Shown: one piece after another, positions 11,701 through 25,296 of the stretch
Layout of the letters: each line of letters starts with the position of its first letter
How positions within the stretch are numbered: the stretch's first letter is position 1
Source of the DNA: Niebla homalea
Taxonomy: Eukaryota > Ascomycota > Lecanoromycetes > Lecanorales > Ramalinaceae
Assembly: GCA_019925105.1 (NCBI GenBank)
Contig: JAHGAU010000010.1
Location: 1,426,001-1,490,000, forward strand
Direction of reading: 5' to 3'
Length of the DNA stretch: 64,000 nt
Notes under the pieces: model-generated
What the model saw: only the letters and a program-made list of their open reading frames with translations
Database searches by the model: none
Told to the model about the DNA's origin: nothing
Translations under genes and position numbers: made by a program

Positions 11701-14700
11701 GATCTAGAATTGAAAGCCAGGTATTGGGCCCTGAAAAGAATCGAAAAGTAATACTAAAGCGGCTGCCGTCCCTTCCAGATGATGGCCAAAGCTACGTACG
11801 ATTCCAACAATACTGGGTGGCACGCGGCGCTATGCAACCGGTAGACAGGCCCCTCTACATTATTACATCCTTTGTAGAGCAGAATTTGCTCAACATTGTG
11901 AGAGCTGCGTCGACTCGTCGATATCCTGTGTTGCTTCAGGGTCCCACTTCTTCTGGCAAAACAAGCATGATCGAGTATTTGGCTTTCATCTCTGGAAATA
12001 AGTATATTCGAATCAACAACCATGAGCACACTGACCTACAGGAATACCTTGGAATGTATGTCTCAGGTGTGGATGGGAAGATCGAGTACCAGGACGGTGT
12101 CTTGGTCAAAGCCCTGAGGGAGGGTCATTGGATAGTCCTCGATGAGCTGAACTTAGCACCAAGTGACGTGCTCGAGTCTCTCAACCGGCTTCTAGATGAC
12201 AATAGGGAACTTCTGATACCCGAAACTCAAGAGATCATTCGACCGCACAAGCATTTCATGCTCTTCGCAACCCAGAATCCTGCGGGCATATACGGCGGAC
12301 GGAAAGCTTTGTCCCGAGCCTTCAGGAATCGTTTTCTGGAGATTCATTTCGAAGACATACCAGAGGATGAACTTGGGACAATTTTACGCGAAAGGACCCA
12401 GATAGCGCCTTCATTCTGCGCCAAGATAATCGAGGTGTATAGGCAGTTGACGGTACTGCGCCAGAGAGATAGATTGTTTGAGCAAAAGCAGAGCTTTGCT
12501 ACTTTGAGAGATCTCTTCCGCTGGGCAATGCGGAAGGCCGATGATCGTACGCAGCTTGCAATCAACGGATTACTACTTCTCTCAGAGCGAGTCAGGAACG
12601 AGAATGATCGAACGGCAGTAAAAGAAGTCATCGAAATTGTTTTGAAGATATCACTAGATATTGACTGGCTATACGGACGGCAATCGCCCTATATCACGCC
12701 TGGGACGTTGTCCAAAAATTCGCAAGGTGTGATCTGGACGAAGAGCATGCGCCGTGTCTATATACTCGTCACCGAAGCTCTGAAAAACAATGAGCCAGTG
12801 CTGCTTGTGGGTGAGACCGGATCCGGTAAGACGACAATCTGTCAAGTGATCTCCGAAATTATGGGTAAGAAGCTTCATACAATCAATGCCCATCAGAATC
12901 TAGAGACCGGCGATATCATAGGCGCCCAACGTCCTTTCCGTCTTCGAGCTAGTGCGGAGACGGAGCTGTCACAGGCACTGTGCAAGATATTGGAAGACCA
13001 TGGGTACCTCAGTGACAGCGTTATCAAAGAGACGCCAATTCTTCTACGGGAGTATGAAAATTTGATTAATAGCACATCAAATACGTTATCGCAGGATGAG
13101 AAAAATCAGATTTCATACTTCAGAGCTCGCTCGAAAACTTTGTTTGAATGGTCCGATGGCAGCCTCGTCACTGCCATGAGGAATGGTTCTCATTTCCTGC
13201 TTGATGAGATTTCCCTTGCGGACGACTCCGTTCTGGAACGACTGAACAGTGTCTTAGAGCCTGGCCGTACACTGTACCTTGCAGAAAAGGGGACAAATGA
13301 CGCTTCAGTCGAGGCGTCTACAGGGTTTCAATTTATGGCAACGATGAATCCGGGCGGCGACTATGGGAAGAAAGAACTGTCACCCGCGCTTCGTAATCGC
13401 TTTACTGAAATCTGGGTTCCCACTACTTCTGATACTGAAGAACTGACGGAGATAATTGCCGCTAAGTTAGACCCAAAATATCGAGGATTGGCCCCAAATC
13501 TGGTGGTCTTCGCCTCTTGGTTTGCTGAAGTTGAAGGCTCATCCCACCATGCATCAATCCGTGATCTCATCGCCTGGACAGCCTTTATAAACCACTTCAG
13601 CCACCTGCCCATATCGTTCTCCGTCTACCATGGAGCCGAAATGGTCTATTTTGATCGACTCGGCACTAGCTCATCGGTAAAGCTTGTCGGAACAGAGCCT
13701 GCCTTATCACAAACATACGAAACTTGCCTTAATAAACTTGAGGAACTGTTTCCGATCACAAGGAGGCATTTTGAATCGCGCCTCAATCTGGTCGATAGAG
13801 AGGACACATTCCACATTGGTGATTTCTCACTCAAAAAAATGCTGCCGGGACGCTCAGAGTCTACTTACAATCTGTCTGCGCCAACAACTTTGAACAATGC
13901 TCATCGAGTCATTCGAGCATATCAGTTGAATAAGCCAATTCTCCTGGAAGGACTCCCTGGAGTTGGTAAAACCAGCCTCATTGAGGCATTAGCTGCAGCT
14001 ATAAGCATGCCACTAACGCGGATTAACTTGTCAGACCAAACGGATTTGGTTGACCTCTTGGGGTCTGATGTACCAATCGCAGGAGCTGAAGCTGGTCGTT
14101 TCGGCTGGAGAGAAGCACCTTTTCTAAAAGCTATGCAAAGAGGTGAATGGGTTCTTCTAGACGAAATGAACCTCGCTTCACAAAGTGTTTTAGAAGGTCT
14201 CAATGCATGCCTTGATCACCGTGGGGAGGTCTATGTATCAGAACTGGATCGAACATTTGCACGAGACTCTCGCTTTCGCCTGTTCGCTTCTCAGAACCCT
14301 CATACTCAGGGTGGCGGGAGGAAGGGCTTGCCTGCCTCCTTTACCGATCGTTTCACAGTGGTGTATACGGAAACTCTAGGTCAAAAAGATTTGAGACAGA
14401 TCTGTACTAACAGCTTTCCCAATGTAGATCGAAGCTTGGTAGAAAAGATGACCCAGTATGTGAGCGACGCAGGCCTTTTGGTTAGCAATGGCCCAAACAA
14501 ATTTCTACAAGGTGGACCATGGGAGATCAATCTACGCGACGCTGCTCGCTGGCTGCAAGTACTTGAGTGTCAGGTAAATCTCGTCGGAGAGAGCAGGCCA
14601 GAAGAATATCAAGACATGCTTTTCCACCATAGATTTCGAACAGCGGAAGATAGGAACTCTATGATCATGCTGCAAAAAAGGCACTTCAGGGGAGCGAGAC

Positions 14701-17700
14701 CTTCATTGCCTCGCCATACGGCAAAGGCCGGTGAGATTGCTGAGATTGGCCAAAGTATCATCCGAAGGGGTCAAACAAACAGGCATTTGCGAAGTCGCAC
14801 GTGGCATCTACAAACTCTCAACATATGCATCGCGGAGTCGCTACTCTTGTGCATTGCACGTAGCTGGCCTACGATACTGGTCGGTCCCTCAAGGTCGGGC
14901 AAGACGGATTTGATCATGCACCTTGCGGATCTAGCGGGAGCAGAAGTGGTAGAAATGTGCCTCAATCCAGACATGGATGCTATGGACCTTGTTGGTGGCT
15001 TTGAACAAGTTGACGAGCACCGCCGATTTCACGATCTGCTGATGACTGTCAAGAGATTCACCAGAGAGCAACTCATTGAACATGGGATACGTGACTCCGC
15101 CAGTGTCAACAGCTGGGCAAGAGCACTAGCAAATCTTCAAGAATGCTCGGACCCGCCTGCACTCACAGTTTGCTTACAGAATCTGTCCTCACTTGGGCTG
15201 TCGACACGATACAGGGAGTTTTTATCGATGTGTGACATTATCTCTCGGAATCTAGCTGCCGATAACAGGGCCCGCTTCGAGTGGGTAGACGGCATCCTTG
15301 TCAGAGCATTGAGACAGGGTAAGTGGCTTGTCTTGGACAATGCCAACCTCTGCAATCCCTCGGTGCTCGACCGTTTGAATGCGTTGCTAGAACCCAACGG
15401 GTGCCTCAGCATCCACGAGCATTGTGATCAGTACGGAAACGCTGAAAAGGTAAACCCACACCCCAATTTTCGCTTGTTCATGACTATGGACCCTCGTCAT
15501 GGTGAGCTTTCCAGGGCTATGAGAAATAGGTCTGTGGAATTGTTCATGCAATCTGAGGGAGATGCGCCATCCCTTACCTTCCATCCACTGGATCCTGCGA
15601 TAGACGCCTCTGAATCTGGTTTCGCTCCATTGCAGAAACTGGAGTGGGCGGCGAAAGATGCAACATCAGTCATTCGATTGCTCTCTGTGTGTTTCAACCG
15701 CCTGCCTTTGGAGAACATTGATAGATTGCGAAGATGGGAATCTCAAGTTACCAAAGGGTTATGCAAGATGACAAGTGAGGTAGAAACTCTTTTCCAAGAC
15801 TTTGTCGATGCGTATCTTAGACTGGCCTTATCCGATCGAGTGGTGGTGAAAAAGCTTCGGCAAGCCTATTCCACTTTTTTTCCTTCTGAAAATTCGCCTG
15901 TTAATCTGGGAAGCTTACAGGTAAGTCTCTACAGCCGCTGCTCAATACCTCTGCTGACATCGACATTTCCAATCATCAAGCCGATGCACCCTTACAACAA
16001 TTCAATCCTCATGAGATCAAGGAGTCGGCAGCCAGGATCTTCAGACCTTGACCATTTAGGCCGCGAGTTCGAGCTATTATCGGACATCATTGTATACAAC
16101 CAGAAAGTGGCAATTATTCGCCGAGCTGCCCAGTCCAGGCTGCCGGAGCACTTGACGCGGCTAGAACGATCATTTGCTTCAAGTCAATACCGAGAGTTTC
16201 AAAAAGATTCGGTAAGTCCAATGGGCAAATTCTTAGAGGACGCAGGCTATTGGCTACAATCCATTGTCGACTCGAAGGATTTTGAGCAATCTCATGAGGT
16301 AAGGCTGATGGCAAAATACTGTATGCTGCAGGAGTTCTAACATCGCCCAGGACGTCTACGTTTTTGCTTCAGAGGTCTTGCTCTACCTCGAGGATGTCCT
16401 AGAGATCACGCAGTCATCATCATTCGGAGACGCCATTCTTCAATTCCTCCTTACGGCTGGGCAATCGCTCGTTGCTCGCAGCAGTCAGGTCGCGCTGTCA
16501 CACGAGCTTACCACAAAATTCACAGACGAGCTTGCTGCGATTTTCAAGCCTTTCAACTTCCAATGGCAATTGTACTGTGGCTGTGCCATGCAACAATTAT
16601 GGCAGTCCTTCCGCCTGTTACCATACAAGACCGAATCGCAGTTCAAAGCTAGCATAGAGGTTTTCAAACTGGCGGAGCGATTGGATGACGTTCGATTCAG
16701 ATTAGACATACCCATGACAGAGCTTCTGAGGCAGCGGAAGCTACTGCTAGACATCGAGAACGCATCTGGCCGGTTGCAGATCTCTTCATCAGAAGCTTCA
16801 GTCATCGACTCTACCATCGAAAAACTCTGCGATCAGCCATCATCCATTTCTTCTATCCAAAGACCGCATTTTGAGGAGTGCTTCGACCATATATCACAAT
16901 ACAGAAAATTATCCCGGCATCACCATGATCCACTTTGGATCCAAGTTGCTCTTCTTGCAGGTCAGCCTACAACCACAGTCGTGAAACACTCTACTTCTTC
17001 CGAATCATGGAAGCAGATTTCAGATCTGCAAAATAGTCTATCCAGCACATGTGAATGTAATGACATAGGTATCATACGGCAGACCTTGTCGGTGGGCATA
17101 TTGAAGAAGAATCGAGGAGTCGCCAAAATATCAATGGGGTCATTACATCGACTAAAAGCCGAGGTCCTCACCTTGTCAAGAGCAGTACTCTCGCTTGGAG
17201 GTCTGACTCTGGTTGACCCTATCGAACATATTAGGTCCTCACTGCATAGATTCCGCAACGTAATGTCTACTATTTGCCAGCCGTTGTCTCAGGATGAGGA
17301 CAAGCAGGCGTTGATGCAAAAGGTCGATCTTTTACCCCGTAGACTGAATGGTCTACCGACCGACCCGGATGCTTCTTTTATTCAAAGCCCCCTGGAGATC
17401 ACGAACACCAGATATTTGAAAAACGCTCTAGCATATATCCTTTGGCCACCCGATGCTGCAGCGCATCTAGTCGACCGCGTGGGTTTGCCTCCCTACGCAC
17501 TTTTAGCTGGCGAGATGCTCCAATTTTTTACGGGTTGTTTACTGCTCTATATTCCAGATAGAAGCTATGATCCGGCTATGAAAGCACTGATGGAGCAAGA
17601 GCGTTACAGCAATCGTTATAAACAATTGTCCGATAAGCTAGCTGCTCTTGAAATATACGAGCAGGCTGTCTCTGGCCAGTCAATCAGTTACTACATCAGC

Positions 17701-20700
17701 ATAGTACAATCTGCTCTGAAAGACCTTGGAGCAAGGCCCCAAGCCAATCAGGTCTACAGACCCACAGAATCAGGTTTTGGCTCCCTGACCAAAGAATTCA
17801 ATAGTATTCTCCGCGACATTGTGCTGTCCCTACCTGCCTTAGATTCTTCCCAGGCTGGTGGCACGACAAGTGCTAAGCCAGTCCGGCAATTGGAATCTCT
17901 GAGGAAGTCGATCAGAATAGTTGCAGCAAAGCTATCCAGAGACTTCACTGCGTTTGAGGATGTCGTAAGCCCTCTAATCGCGATGCTCAAAGGCCTGGAT
18001 GCTGGCTTGGCTTTATACCAAATACATTCATCGGACACTTCTATGTCACACTCGATCGTTGGTCACATAGGTCAAACCACTGCATTTATGGGTTCTACCA
18101 AACTTCAAATTTTAACGCTATCATACGACCATTCAGAGGGGATTCATAATCAATCATTTGACTCCAGGTCCCACTTTTTGGAACGCGCGATTGCTGTGGC
18201 AGAAGTGGAAGATCGAATTCCACCCACTACCATTAATTCCGTGCTTAGAGCCTTCCATGATGCTTATCAAGAGTGGAAAGAACAGCTCGACAAAGACCAG
18301 CTTCAAAATGCAGCTACATCTTCGATCTATCGTTATAAATCAGGAGCAGATCATGGTCAGGAAGCTGGGGAGGACGAGATATCTCGTATGTTTCCTCGCT
18401 ATGAGGAAGCCGAGGATGGCATCAGAGAACCAGTGAACTTGGCCTTTGATCCCAAAAAGGCCGCAGTAGAGTTTGCTCGTCTACAAAGGAGCCTGCTCGG
18501 TCAGGCAGTTGGAACCTCCAATCAAGTCCTCAATTTGCTTGAACGAGCCTCTGGACACGTCGCTCAACTATGGAACGACAACTCGAATCAATTGATCTTT
18601 CCTATACCTATGATTGACATGCTTCCAGCTATTGTCATGGATCTTAGCTTGCAACACGACAAATTCTGTGATCCAGGAGCCGAGAACAAGCTGTATGATT
18701 TTTACGCTGACGCGAATGTTGCTGAGGCTCAAAAACTTGTGCCACTCATCCAGGAAATACTTGCGAAGTACTCATACCTGCAGACACTTTGGCCAGAACA
18801 CGCGACATTGACAGACGTTCTGCGAAGCTCAAGAGAATTACTGGAAATGCCACACACTGATCCACTCGCAAAGCTCTTGACCAAGGTTGAACAGATCCAT
18901 AACTTCATACACGAGTGGCAAGCTGTCGCAAGCCGAGAATATGAGACGTCTTCGCTGCTTGACCAACTCAGCCAAAGGATCATCACTTGGCGCCAGAAAG
19001 AGCTATCCAGTTGGTCCACGCTTCTTGACAAAGAAGATGAACACTGTAGAGCCATCGCGGACTCATGGTGGTTCATTGCCTATGAAACCATCATTGCAGC
19101 CCCATTGTCTGCAGCCGCGTCCGAGAGTCAGAAGAATTACGCACACTCGCTGTTGGTGACTCTTGAAGAATTCCTCAGGTCGACTTCACTAGGCCAGTTC
19201 TGCCAGAGGATGAAGATCCTATCAGCTTTTCAACGACATGCGGAGCTTGCTGCTAGACAGTATACTTACCTCCAGGAGGTTGCCAACGCCTTACAAAATT
19301 TCGTCGGCTATCACATGAGGTTCATTCCTACTGTCGAGAACACCTTGAAGACTGGTAGAATGAAGATGGAGAGAGATCTCAAGGAGGTCCTCTTACTTGC
19401 TAGCTGGAAAGACACCACCATTGTTGCTTTAAGAGATAGTGCAAAACGCTCTCACCACAGACTTTTCAAGATAATACGCAGATACCGTGCTTTCCTGGCG
19501 CAGACTGTTGAAGTAATCCTGACCCAGAGCCCATCTGATGGCCGGACGGGTCCAGGAAGTACCAGCAGTTTTAGTCAAGAGCTACCCATTATATCAGTAG
19601 ACAGGAATGTTACACAAATCTGTCAAGATCATGTGCCGGACTGGGCCACGAAGCCAGCCAGATTCACCAATCCAGAGACGACAGTGCAGACAATGCACCG
19701 ACTGAGCCTGTCAAGCGCAAGAGAACTGAGCCTGTCTCTCAATTTGGACAACTACGTTGACGAATTGATTGCAAATATTGACTCGCTTCAGAAGACAACA
19801 CCGAATATCATGAATCCGGACAACGCTCAAGATGCAAGCTATGTCAAATCCAGAAAACGAAAACTTTATTCTGACACCATGAGAGAGCTTCGGCAGATGG
19901 GCTACCGCAGCAATCTAAGCGCGGACGTGCTGAGGCAACAGGATTCTACATCAAGGATATTGGCAGAAACTCCGTCTTTACAAGGCTTGGATGTTTCTGG
20001 TACCTCAATAGAAGCAGAGTCCCACTTCCATCAGCTGGTCAATGTTGTCCCCCAGGTTAGAGAGATCATGCACAAGCATTCCGAGGATTTAAGTCATGCA
20101 GTCGTTGCGCAAAGCCAAGGCATCTTTGAAGGCCTTCTCAAAGAGATACTAAGGCAGAGACATGTAATTGTAGAGGCGGCTTCTGATCTGTCTAGAATTC
20201 GAGCTGCTCTGGCAAAGATCGATACCACCGTTTCAACTGAGAACAGTGGGCAACTGCAGCTCTCTGAAAAAAATGGGACACACGCGGAAATCAAGAGAAC
20301 ATTGCAGTGGCTCTTGGCTATCTTGAGAGCTGCAGTAGCCATTGTGGAGAAGTGCGATAAGCTTAGTGGAGCGAGTAACGGCGGCGTGCAAGAGGTATTG
20401 GAATGTCATTGGTCGACGTTGGATGCTTCACTCACGAAACTGAATCGCCTGCCGGAAATGCCCGCAAGCGTGTGCACAGCTTCCGAATTGACGCTTTTCC
20501 AAGAGGCTGCTGCTCAGATTGCATGTGTTCGCGACAGCCTATCGAGATTGACAGAAAAATCCCCAGATCTTGCCTTCGTATTTCGACAGATTGAGCCATG
20601 GACCAGTTGGGATACTGTTGAAAGCAGACAGCGAGCCGAGGACGGCCGGTGTGTAGAAGTATCGCAGTTAGATGGAGATATAACACGTGTCCTAGACTCC

Positions 20701-23586
20701 ATGCTTGTGGCCGTGCAAGACATGGCTGGCCAGCTAGCTCTCCTGCCAAAGTCTGAGAATGATCCAAAATGGCTCATTAAAGCTGATCGAGCTAACGCGC
20801 AAGCGCTCAAGTCACTCCATACTGATGGAATTGCTCCATTGGTCGAGGACATTACCTCGCTGATAGGTCGGGTGCAAAACCCTCAAGTGGGAGGGTTAAC
20901 AATTGCGTCAGCGCTATGCTCAATGGCACTACCAATCATGCAAAAGTATGCCAGCATATGTTCGTCCTTACTGTCTGACTACGTCAGCTCTTATAAAGCT
21001 CTCGCTCGATTGACCATTGTACTCGGGAGAACTTTCGTTCGAATTGGTAAGGATGGCTTCTGCAACCCTCCAGACCAATCAAAAGATGAGAGTAGACAGA
21101 ACCAAACGCTCGAAGAAGGCACTGGACTAGGAAGCGGAGAGGGAGCACAGGATATCAGCAACGAGATTCAGGATGACGAAGATCTCTCAGAATTGGCGCA
21201 AGGTAGAGCAGAAAACGATCAAGACTCGATGGAGAACCAAGATGACGCAGTGAACATGGACCATGATGAGTTGGAAGGTGACACGAGCAATGCCTCTGAA
21301 GGTGAAAATGCTAGTGTGGAGGGAGGTCAGGACGAGGAAGGCGAGGATCTTGATGAAGAGCAGGGTAATGTTAATGACCTTGATCCAACGGCCGTTGATG
21401 AAAAATTATGGGATGGAAAAGGTGATGACGATCAAAAGGAGAAAGAGGGAGAAGGCTCGAAGTCACGGCCAAACAAAGCAGTGGGTTCCGCGGCAGAGTC
21501 TACGCAATTGAATGAAGAAGAGGGTCAAGAAAGTGATGAACAGGCTGATGCTTCCGGCCAGGAGGGGGCCGAGGAATCGGAGGCTGTTGCTCGCGAGGAA
21601 GCTCAGACTTTGGATCCACACACCGAAGAAGGTCAGAACTTGGAGCTGCCCGAAGGGATGCAACTAGACGATCAGAAGGGCCCAGCTTCCGAAATAGATT
21701 CACAGGAAGATGTGGACTTCGATGACGGCTTGGATGAGGATGCATTAGAGGAGATGAGTGATGCTGATGAACATGGTCATGAGAGCCTCGACGAAACGAC
21801 CAGCCAGGGAGAAGCCCATGAGGGAGCAGATGAAGAAGGCATTGATGGGGAAGAGATCGAAGAAGGAGAGGAGCCACTACCATCTGCGGACGTTCCTGAT
21901 GGAAGTGCCAATCAACATGACACAGGTGAAGTTTCCCCCGAGGAGTCGGCCGATACTACCGCGAATGCAAAATCTTCATCCGGCAAAAAGACGGGCGATC
22001 TGGCTCAAGACAATGATGCGGAGACACAGAATGCTGAGATGGATGGCGTTGAAGGCACAGGCCAAGACAATGATCACTACCCTGCGAATGATCAATCAGT
22101 GAAGGAGGAGCCATCTGGGCATGGCGAGCATTCCGCCCGAACAGATACAACACAGGTACGTGGTGAGAAGACAGACTCTGCTGCCAAGGACCTTCCACGG
22201 CAATCGTTTCACCAACTGGGCGATGCACTGGAGCAATGGTACCGGCAGCAGAAACGGATCCTGGAAGCTTCAGAGCGAGACACTGAGAATGCCGACGAAG
22301 TCGCAGATGTCGAGATGAAAGATCAAGAGGTTGAAGACCTTCCTGACGACGTGGAGGGCGGCGGGCAAGTGCTGGGTGCAGCGAGTCAGGAGCAGGTCCG
22401 AGGATTAGATGACAGAGCTTTGCGTTCTGAGGTAGAAGCTCAAGACGACCAAGTACCGCCGGTCGACGAGATCGAGGAAGAGTTGAAGGCTGAAGACCAT
22501 GAGATGGAGGAAGGGCCTGAAATGCAGGTCAACAGCAACGATTTCGCTGCTGACTCCGTGCGCTCAAAGGCGTTCATCTCGGCTCGAGAAGAGTCAAAAG
22601 CGATCAGGGATCAAGACCAGCCTACTCGAGACGACAAAGAAGACATTGACGATTTGGACCAAGATCTGTCCACTACCTCCATACAACCTAAGACTTTGCC
22701 ATCCACCAGAAGCGACCACGAAGCCCGCCAAACATGGCTGCAATACGAGAACGCAACGCGTGATCTATCCTTCTATCTCACCGAACAACTCCGCTTGATC
22801 CTATCGCCCACACAAGCCACCAAGCTGAGAGGCGACTTTAGAACCGGTAAACGCCTCAACATGAAGCGCATCATCCCCTACATCGCCTCGGACTTCAAGA
22901 AGGACAAGATCTGGATGCGCCGGTCGGCCCCATCGAAACGCACTTACCAGATCATGCTCGCCGTCGACGACAGCAAATCTATGAGGCAGAGCGACAGCCC
23001 TCACCTGGCCTTTGGAGCACTCGCACTCATCACCAAGAGTCTCAGCATGCTGGAAGTCGGCGACGTGTGCGTGGTGGGATTCGGCAACGACGTAGTGATA
23101 GCACACGACTTTGACACACCGCTCTCATCCGAAGCCGGCGGTGACATCCTCAAGACCTTCGGGTTCCAGCAAGCGAAGACGGATGTGGCAAAGCTCCTGA
23201 CCGAGTCCATCTCGCTGTTCCGCGACGCCCGACGGAAGGGGTCACACAGCAGTGCCGATCTCTGGCAGCTGGAACTCATCATCAGCGACGGCCTGTGCGA
23301 GGACCACGACCGGATCAGGAGGCTCGTCAGACAGGCTCACGGGGAACGCATCATGATGGTCTTCATCATCGTGGATGCGCTCAACCCGGGCGAATCCATT
23401 GTGGACATGAATCAAGCCGCCTTCGAGCCAGATGCTTCGTCGGGGGAGAGCAAGTTGACGATCAAGCGGTATCTGGATGATTTCCCGTTCCCGTATTACT
23501 TGATCGTGGGGGATGTGAAGGAGTTGCCGGCTGTGTTGGCGCAGGCGTTGAGGCAGTGGTTCGCGGAGGTGGCTGATGCGGGTTGA
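8721..23586 (+). CDS. MDN1: Midasin (Mdn1/Rea1), giant AAA+ ribosome-maturation ATPase
   Basis: Dynein-like ATPase that strips assembly factors (Ytm1, Rsa4) from pre-60S ribosomal particles in nucleolus and nucleoplasm. Exons 8721-16298 and 16351-23586, with a 52 nt intron (GTAAGG, branch CTAAC, CCCAG), give about 4,937 residues, normal for the family. Six Walker A loops are visible at about residues 309 (GPPCSGKT), 640 (GETGTGKT), 1074 (GPTSSGKT), 1363 (GETGSGKT), 1744 (GLPGVGKT) and 2054 (GPSRSGKT), each followed by a Walker B such as WVLLDEINLA or WVLLDEMNLA; in AAA1 it is WVLLENIDRA. A long helical linker follows, then an Asp/Glu-rich tether (about 4100-4640) and a C-terminal MIDAS domain with DDSKSM (about 4731), which docks substrate UBL domains. 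A second possible intron (15921-15980) is a multiple of three and stop-free; if removed the protein is 20 residues shorter. Confidence 0.96.
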
Positions 23587-23815
23587 TATATGGGAGATTG
23601 AAAAAGGATTTTGCGGAGAGAAAAGCCGCACTAGATTGCTGGAAGAGTTTCTGTGACTATCGTACATAGACGTGATTGTTTCGCTTGCATTGTATGAGGC
23701 GTTTGTACATAGAATGATAAATATTTCGTTGGTCCGTTATTATTGGATGCCCGATCTGGATTATACTGCCTAACGCCTCTCATGATAACATCATCGTACA
23801 CGAAATGTACACCTG

Positions 23816-24973
23816 CTACCACCCATACTTCGCAGCACCTTCCTTCCGATTCCTCGTCCCCTCAGCAAAGCTCTGGTCCAGCGCATCCTTCTGCCCCACG
23901 GCCGAATTGACCAGCTGCTTCAGGCTATGCTTCCCACCACCAGTGATGGCACGCACAGGGTGATGCTGCACAGCCTCACCCGCCTGCCGCAGCGCTTCGT
24001 TGGACGCGTACTCGGCATCCGTGTTGAAATTGGTGACCTTGATGGCCTGCTGCGATGATGCCGATTTGGAGCCGTGGCGGCCGAGGAGTTGGCGCTTTTG
24101 CGAGGGGGTGAGATTCAAGGATGTGGCGATGGCTTCGAGGGATTGGTCTTGTTCTGCTGGTGGCGGCGACGGCGGCGGGTGATTCGAAGCTGTCGAGGCT
24201 TCCGCTCGTGGGGATTCTGTGGTGAGGAGGGTAGGGTCTGGGTCTGGCTGGTCTGGTTGGTAGAGCATGGGCTGGTAGGTTTTGTTGGCGGCAGGGTGGG
24301 AGACGGCGTCATGGTCTTCTGGTTCAGGTGCTACAGAGAAGAGGGAGGCCTTGGATGCTTCCCCTAGTGAAGCGTTCCCCGAGGGTGACGTGCCTATAGT
24401 TGAGGGATTCGGTGGCGGGGGAGGCTTCTTCTTTTGCGGCTTGCGCGAGACCGATAAGGGTTTGAATATTGTGGCTTTCTTCTTCGAGAGCGCCGGTAGA
24501 GCGACACTGTCATTTGGTGACTGGGGCTTGCTGCCGGTCTCCGTCCCATTTGAGCTGGGAGCTACATCATCAGCGTGACCTGAAGTATCTTGGTGGTTCT
24601 GGTCTTCTTCGACCATGGGTTCCCTCGAGAAGCCTGGTGTGGCCCCAGTCTTCAGATTGACACCTCTCCCCAGCCCTGGTCCGCGGCTGCCGTTGGTTGC
24701 AGTTGGTCGCTTGGGCGCAGGAAGAAGAGAATTGAAATCATTTAGGCCTCCTGCACCGAGCTTGGCTCTCTTGATAGGTCGCTCAGACTCCCAATCCTCA
24801 TCCTTCTTTGCTGTGACAGCTCCAACGCCAACACGAATCTTGCCAGGATTTGAACTGTCCACCAGTTTTGGGATGGCCTTGTTTGAAGGTTTCGGTTTGG
24901 CTGAGGACTGCGCTGGCGTTGGGTGGACCTCCTGATCTGACTCTTCAGAGCTATCATAATCGACCAGCGCCAT
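23816..24973 (-). CDS. PRCC-like mitotic checkpoint regulator (MAD2B-interacting family)
   Basis: Single-exon protein of 385 residues. The start chosen is the ATG of MALVDYDSSEESDQE, a typical PRCC N-terminus; the ORF extends 10 residues further up without better support. The middle is low-complexity (Pro, Ser, Lys) with a nuclear-type basic patch RPIKRAKLGAGGL near residue 70. The conserved C-terminal block is clear: TPSQKRQLLGR, followed by IKVTNFNTDAEYASNEALR and a tail KHSLKQLVNSAVGQKDALD ending in KYGW. In animals PRCC is nuclear, associates with splicing factors and binds MAD2B; in fungi its role is poorly known. It converges on midasin (229 bp gap) and diverges from the Sin1 gene. Confidence 0.8.
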   Translation of the reverse strand: MALVDYDSSEESDQEVHPTPAQSSAKPKPSNKAIPKLVDSSNPGKIRVGVGAVTAKKDEDWESERPIKRAKLGAGGLNDFNSLLPAPKRPTATNGSRGPGLGRGVNLKTGATPGFSREPMVEEDQNHQDTSGHADDVAPSSNGTETGSKPQSPNDSVALPALSKKKATIFKPLSVSRKPQKKKPPPPPNPSTIGTSPSGNASLGEASKASLFSVAPEPEDHDAVSHPAANKTYQPMLYQPDQPDPDPTLLTTESPRAEASTASNHPPPSPPPAEQDQSLEAIATSLNLTPSQKRQLLGRHGSKSASSQQAIKVTNFNTDAEYASNEALRQAGEAVQHHPVRAITGGGKHSLKQLVNSAVGQKDALDQSFAEGTRNRKEGAAKYGW

Positions 24974-25296
24974 CTCGACTGCCTCAAGTCTTGTATATGT
25001 CAAATTCCCCTGTGGATGTGTGAGTTCGAAGCGGGTTGTTGTTTCTCTGTAATGAACTTGTTATCGATAAGAGCATTAGAATCGCTCTGATTGGCTGAAC
25101 GGAAAATGCGCGATGCAGGAACAAACACAACGTTGTGATACACAAGAACATATTATTGAGATGGAGTATCTTCTGATTGTATTCGACTGCTCTGCCTTGC
25201 GACTCGGAAAACGTATCTTTCAAGCTTTGTAGCGCGTGCTTAGACGTCTCTGCTGGTTTCAGGGTCGACCAGGCTTCTTTCCTTTCAAGCTGAAGA
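24974..25296. promoter_or_regulatory. Divergent promoter region PRCC-like/Sin1
   Basis: 323 bp between two outward-facing starts. No coding signal or specific element was recognised. Confidence 0.4.

Noticed and set aside
15934..16060. Alternate-frame stretch reading DAPLQQFNPHEIKESAARIF in midasin
   Set aside because: It would need two frameshifts or a 14-nt intron; the main frame resumes conserved-looking sequence without them.
16214..16248. GTAAGT..GCAG as another midasin intron
   Set aside because: Only 25-35 nt with any nearby acceptor, shorter than plausible here, and the frame reads through as reasonable midasin sequence.
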